This document shows, piece by piece, positions 5,088 to 6,212 of a DNA stretch of 6,212 nucleotides. The notes under the pieces are model-generated. The model was not told the DNA's origin. It was given only the letters and a program-made list of their open reading frames with translations, and made no database searches. Origin of the DNA: an uncultured Collinsella sp. GTDB taxonomy: Bacteria; Actinomycetota; Coriobacteriia; Coriobacteriales; Coriobacteriaceae. Each line of letters starts with the position of its first letter. Within the stretch, counting starts at the first letter, position 1. The DNA lies in contig CAJMHR010000066.1 of assembly GCA_905213265.1 (NCBI GenBank), positions 1-6,212 on the forward strand. The letters run 5' to 3'. Made by a program: the position numbers and the translations under genes.

Positions 5088-5092
5088 TATGT

Positions 5093-5683
5093 GTGTTTGG
5101 TATTGGAGAGGGTGAGCTCGCGATCATCGTGGTCTTCGGCTTTTTGCTGTTTGGCCCGGATAAGCTCCCACAGATGGGCCGCACGATCGGCCGTGCCATC
5201 CGTCAGTTCCGCGAGACGCAGGAAAAGATGACGGCCGTTGTTCAGTCCGAGATTATCGATCCGGTGAGCGAGGCCGCTTCGGCCCCGGTCAAGCCCAAGA
5301 AGGCTGCTGCGACCGACGACGATTCCGATGCGGACGAGGATGCCGCCGAGACGGCAGCGCCCGCCAAGAAGGAGACCTTTGCCGAGCGTCGCGCCCGTCT
5401 TGCTGCCGAGAAGGCCGCGAGCGAGGGTGCCACCGAGGGCGAGGGTGCTGCTGAGGAGTCCGAGGCCGAGGGTGCCGAGCCTGCCGCTGCCGCTGAGCCT
5501 GTCGTCGAGCCTGAGCCTGCTGCAGAACCGGAGCCCGAGCCCGAGCCGGCAGAGCCCACGACGGCCGACCTCTACGCCCGTCGTCCCCGCAAGCGCAAGG
5601 CCGTCGTCGACCAACTTGCCCGCGAGCTCGAGGCCGAGGACGACGCCGCTGCCGCCGATGCACCGAAGGGAGGCGATGAGTAA
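5093..5683 (+). CDS. Twin-arginine translocase TatA/TatB-family subunit (TatB-like, long acidic tail)
   Basis: A membrane subunit of the Tat system, which exports folded proteins carrying twin-arginine signals. I choose GTG 5093 because GGAGG (5083-5087) is five bases upstream, and the product then begins FGIGEGEL like known Tat subunits. The upstream in-frame ATG at 5048 would place 15 unrelated residues before the membrane helix. The 196-residue product has a short N-out segment, one membrane helix (about 9-20), the G21-P22 hinge and KLP (24-26), then an amphipathic helix (27-45). E8 aligns with E8 of E. coli TatB, favouring TatB, whereas F20-G21 is TatA-like, so the type is not settled. 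The remaining ~140 residues are Ala/Glu/Asp/Pro-rich, with an EP repeat (129-155), a basic patch RRPRKRK (163-169) and an acidic end. Its TAA overlaps the tatC ATG. Confidence 0.88.
   Translation: MFGIGEGELAIIVVFGFLLFGPDKLPQMGRTIGRAIRQFRETQEKMTAVVQSEIIDPVSEAASAPVKPKKAAATDDDSDADEDAAETAAPAKKETFAERRARLAAEKAASEGATEGEGAAEESEAEGAEPAAAAEPVVEPEPAAEPEPEPEPAEPTTADLYARRPRKRKAVVDQLARELEAEDDAAAADAPKGGDE
5477..5557 (+). repeat. Glu-Pro repeat-coding stretch in the TatB-like tail
   Basis: Codons for residues 129-155 encode repeated EP and EPAA units (for example EPEPEPEPAEP at 145-155) using GAG-CC(C/T/G). It is a low-complexity coding tract, probably an extended stiff linker in the cytoplasm, and a place where repeat number could vary between strains. 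Confidence 0.6.
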
Positions 5684-6212
5684 TGCCTATCGGACCTGCG
5701 CGCATGCCGCTCTTCGATCACCTGGGCGAGCTCCGTCGCCGCCTGACCATCGTGGTCGTGTCGGTGTTTGCCGCCGCCATCGTGCTGTATTTCGCCACGC
5801 CCGTGGTGCTCGACATCCTGGAAGACCCCATCCGCTCCTTTGTGCCGGACGGTAAGTTCTACATCACCACCACGCTCGGCGGCTTTGGCCTGCGCTTCTC
5901 GCTGGCCATCAAGATGGCCGTGGTCATGTGCACGCCCATGATCATCTGGCAGATTCTGGCATTTTTCCTGCCGGCACTGCGTCCCAACGAGCGCAAATGG
6001 GTCGTGCCCACGGTGCTCGCCTCGACGGTGCTGTTCTTCCTGGGCGCCATCTTCTGCTATTTCATCATCATCCCGGCGGGCTTTGAGTGGCTTATCGGCG
6101 AGACCTCGGCCGTCGCCACGGCGCTGCCCGACCTGGAGAACTACGTCAACATGGAGCTGCTCTTTATGATCGGCTTTGGCGTGGCGTTTGAGCTGCCGCT
6201 CATCATCTTCTA
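5683..6212 (+). CDS. tatC: Sec-independent (twin-arginine) translocase subunit TatC, 3' end missing
   Basis: TatC is the polytopic core of the Tat translocase and, with TatB, binds the twin-arginine signal peptide. 176 codons are present; the usual length is about 250, so roughly a third lies beyond the window edge. Family marks: HLGELRRRL with E16 near the N-terminus (E. coli HLIELRKRL), WQILAFFLPALRPNERKW, in which F94 and E103 match the signal-binding F94 and E103 of E. coli TatC, and FGVAFELPL (E. coli FGVSFEVPV). About four membrane segments are visible (near 22-46, 72-98, 107-131 and 160 to the edge). The ATG at 5683 overlaps the upstream TAA (TAATG), and GGGAGG at 5668-5673 serves as SD. 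A second in-frame ATG at 5704 (MPLFDHL) is possible but has no better SD. The overlap implies translational coupling with the TatB-like gene. Confidence 0.95.
   Translation, partial: MPIGPARMPLFDHLGELRRRLTIVVVSVFAAAIVLYFATPVVLDILEDPIRSFVPDGKFYITTTLGGFGLRFSLAIKMAVVMCTPMIIWQILAFFLPALRPNERKWVVPTVLASTVLFFLGAIFCYFIIIPAGFEWLIGETSAVATALPDLENYVNMELLFMIGFGVAFELPLIIF

Noticed and set aside
5048..5092. Upstream ATG as start of the TatB-like protein
   Set aside because: It would place 15 unrelated residues before the conserved FGIGEGEL start and lacks an SD. GTG 5093 has GGAGG at good spacing.
5025..5231. Short plus-strand frame overlapping the tat leader and gene
   Set aside because: Arg/Ser-rich shadow of the TatB-like gene with no SD before its ATG.

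Overview
This is a GC-rich stretch (strong G/C at third codon positions) from what looks like a Gram-positive actinobacterium of the class Coriobacteriia. A Collinsella-like host is my best guess. The guess rests on codon style, on SD sequences of the AAAGGAG/GGAGG type, on -10-like boxes without clear -35 boxes, and on the gene set. It is inference, not a database match.

Layout, left to right. The last 18 codons of a probable ROK-family sugar kinase (1-57) are followed by a short cluster of inverted and direct repeats built on TGGTGCAA (59-108). Next comes ppaC, a manganese-dependent family II inorganic pyrophosphatase (227-1150), with a clean intrinsic terminator (1171-1210). A 208-base gap holds a second intrinsic terminator (1350-1385) that has no gene in front of it; it is either an attenuator in the nhaA leader or the end of a small RNA. 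nhaA, a Na+/H+ antiporter (1419-2777), follows and shares a perfect 16-bp bidirectional terminator with a convergent small acidic gene of unknown function (2864-3118, minus strand). Divergent from that gene is a PLP-dependent aminotransferase of the aspartate aminotransferase subgroup typified by Corynebacterium glutamicum AspT (3269-4573). A stand-alone STAS anti-anti-sigma protein (4625-4939) lies 51 bases downstream. The window ends in a tat operon: a TatB-like subunit with a long acidic tail starting at GTG 5093, then tatC overlapping it by one base and cut off by the window edge.

Functionally these are mostly housekeeping genes in separate transcription units: pyrophosphate removal, sodium/proton balance, amino-acid nitrogen metabolism, a phospho-switch regulator, and export of folded proteins. 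I see no prophage, insertion sequence, CRISPR array, tRNA or rRNA, and no clear defence or otherwise new multi-gene system. The parts most worth a second look are non-coding: the repeat cluster at 59-108, the orphan terminator and alternative hairpins before nhaA, and the hairpins at the tat promoter and ribosome binding site. The unknown 84-residue gene also deserves attention.
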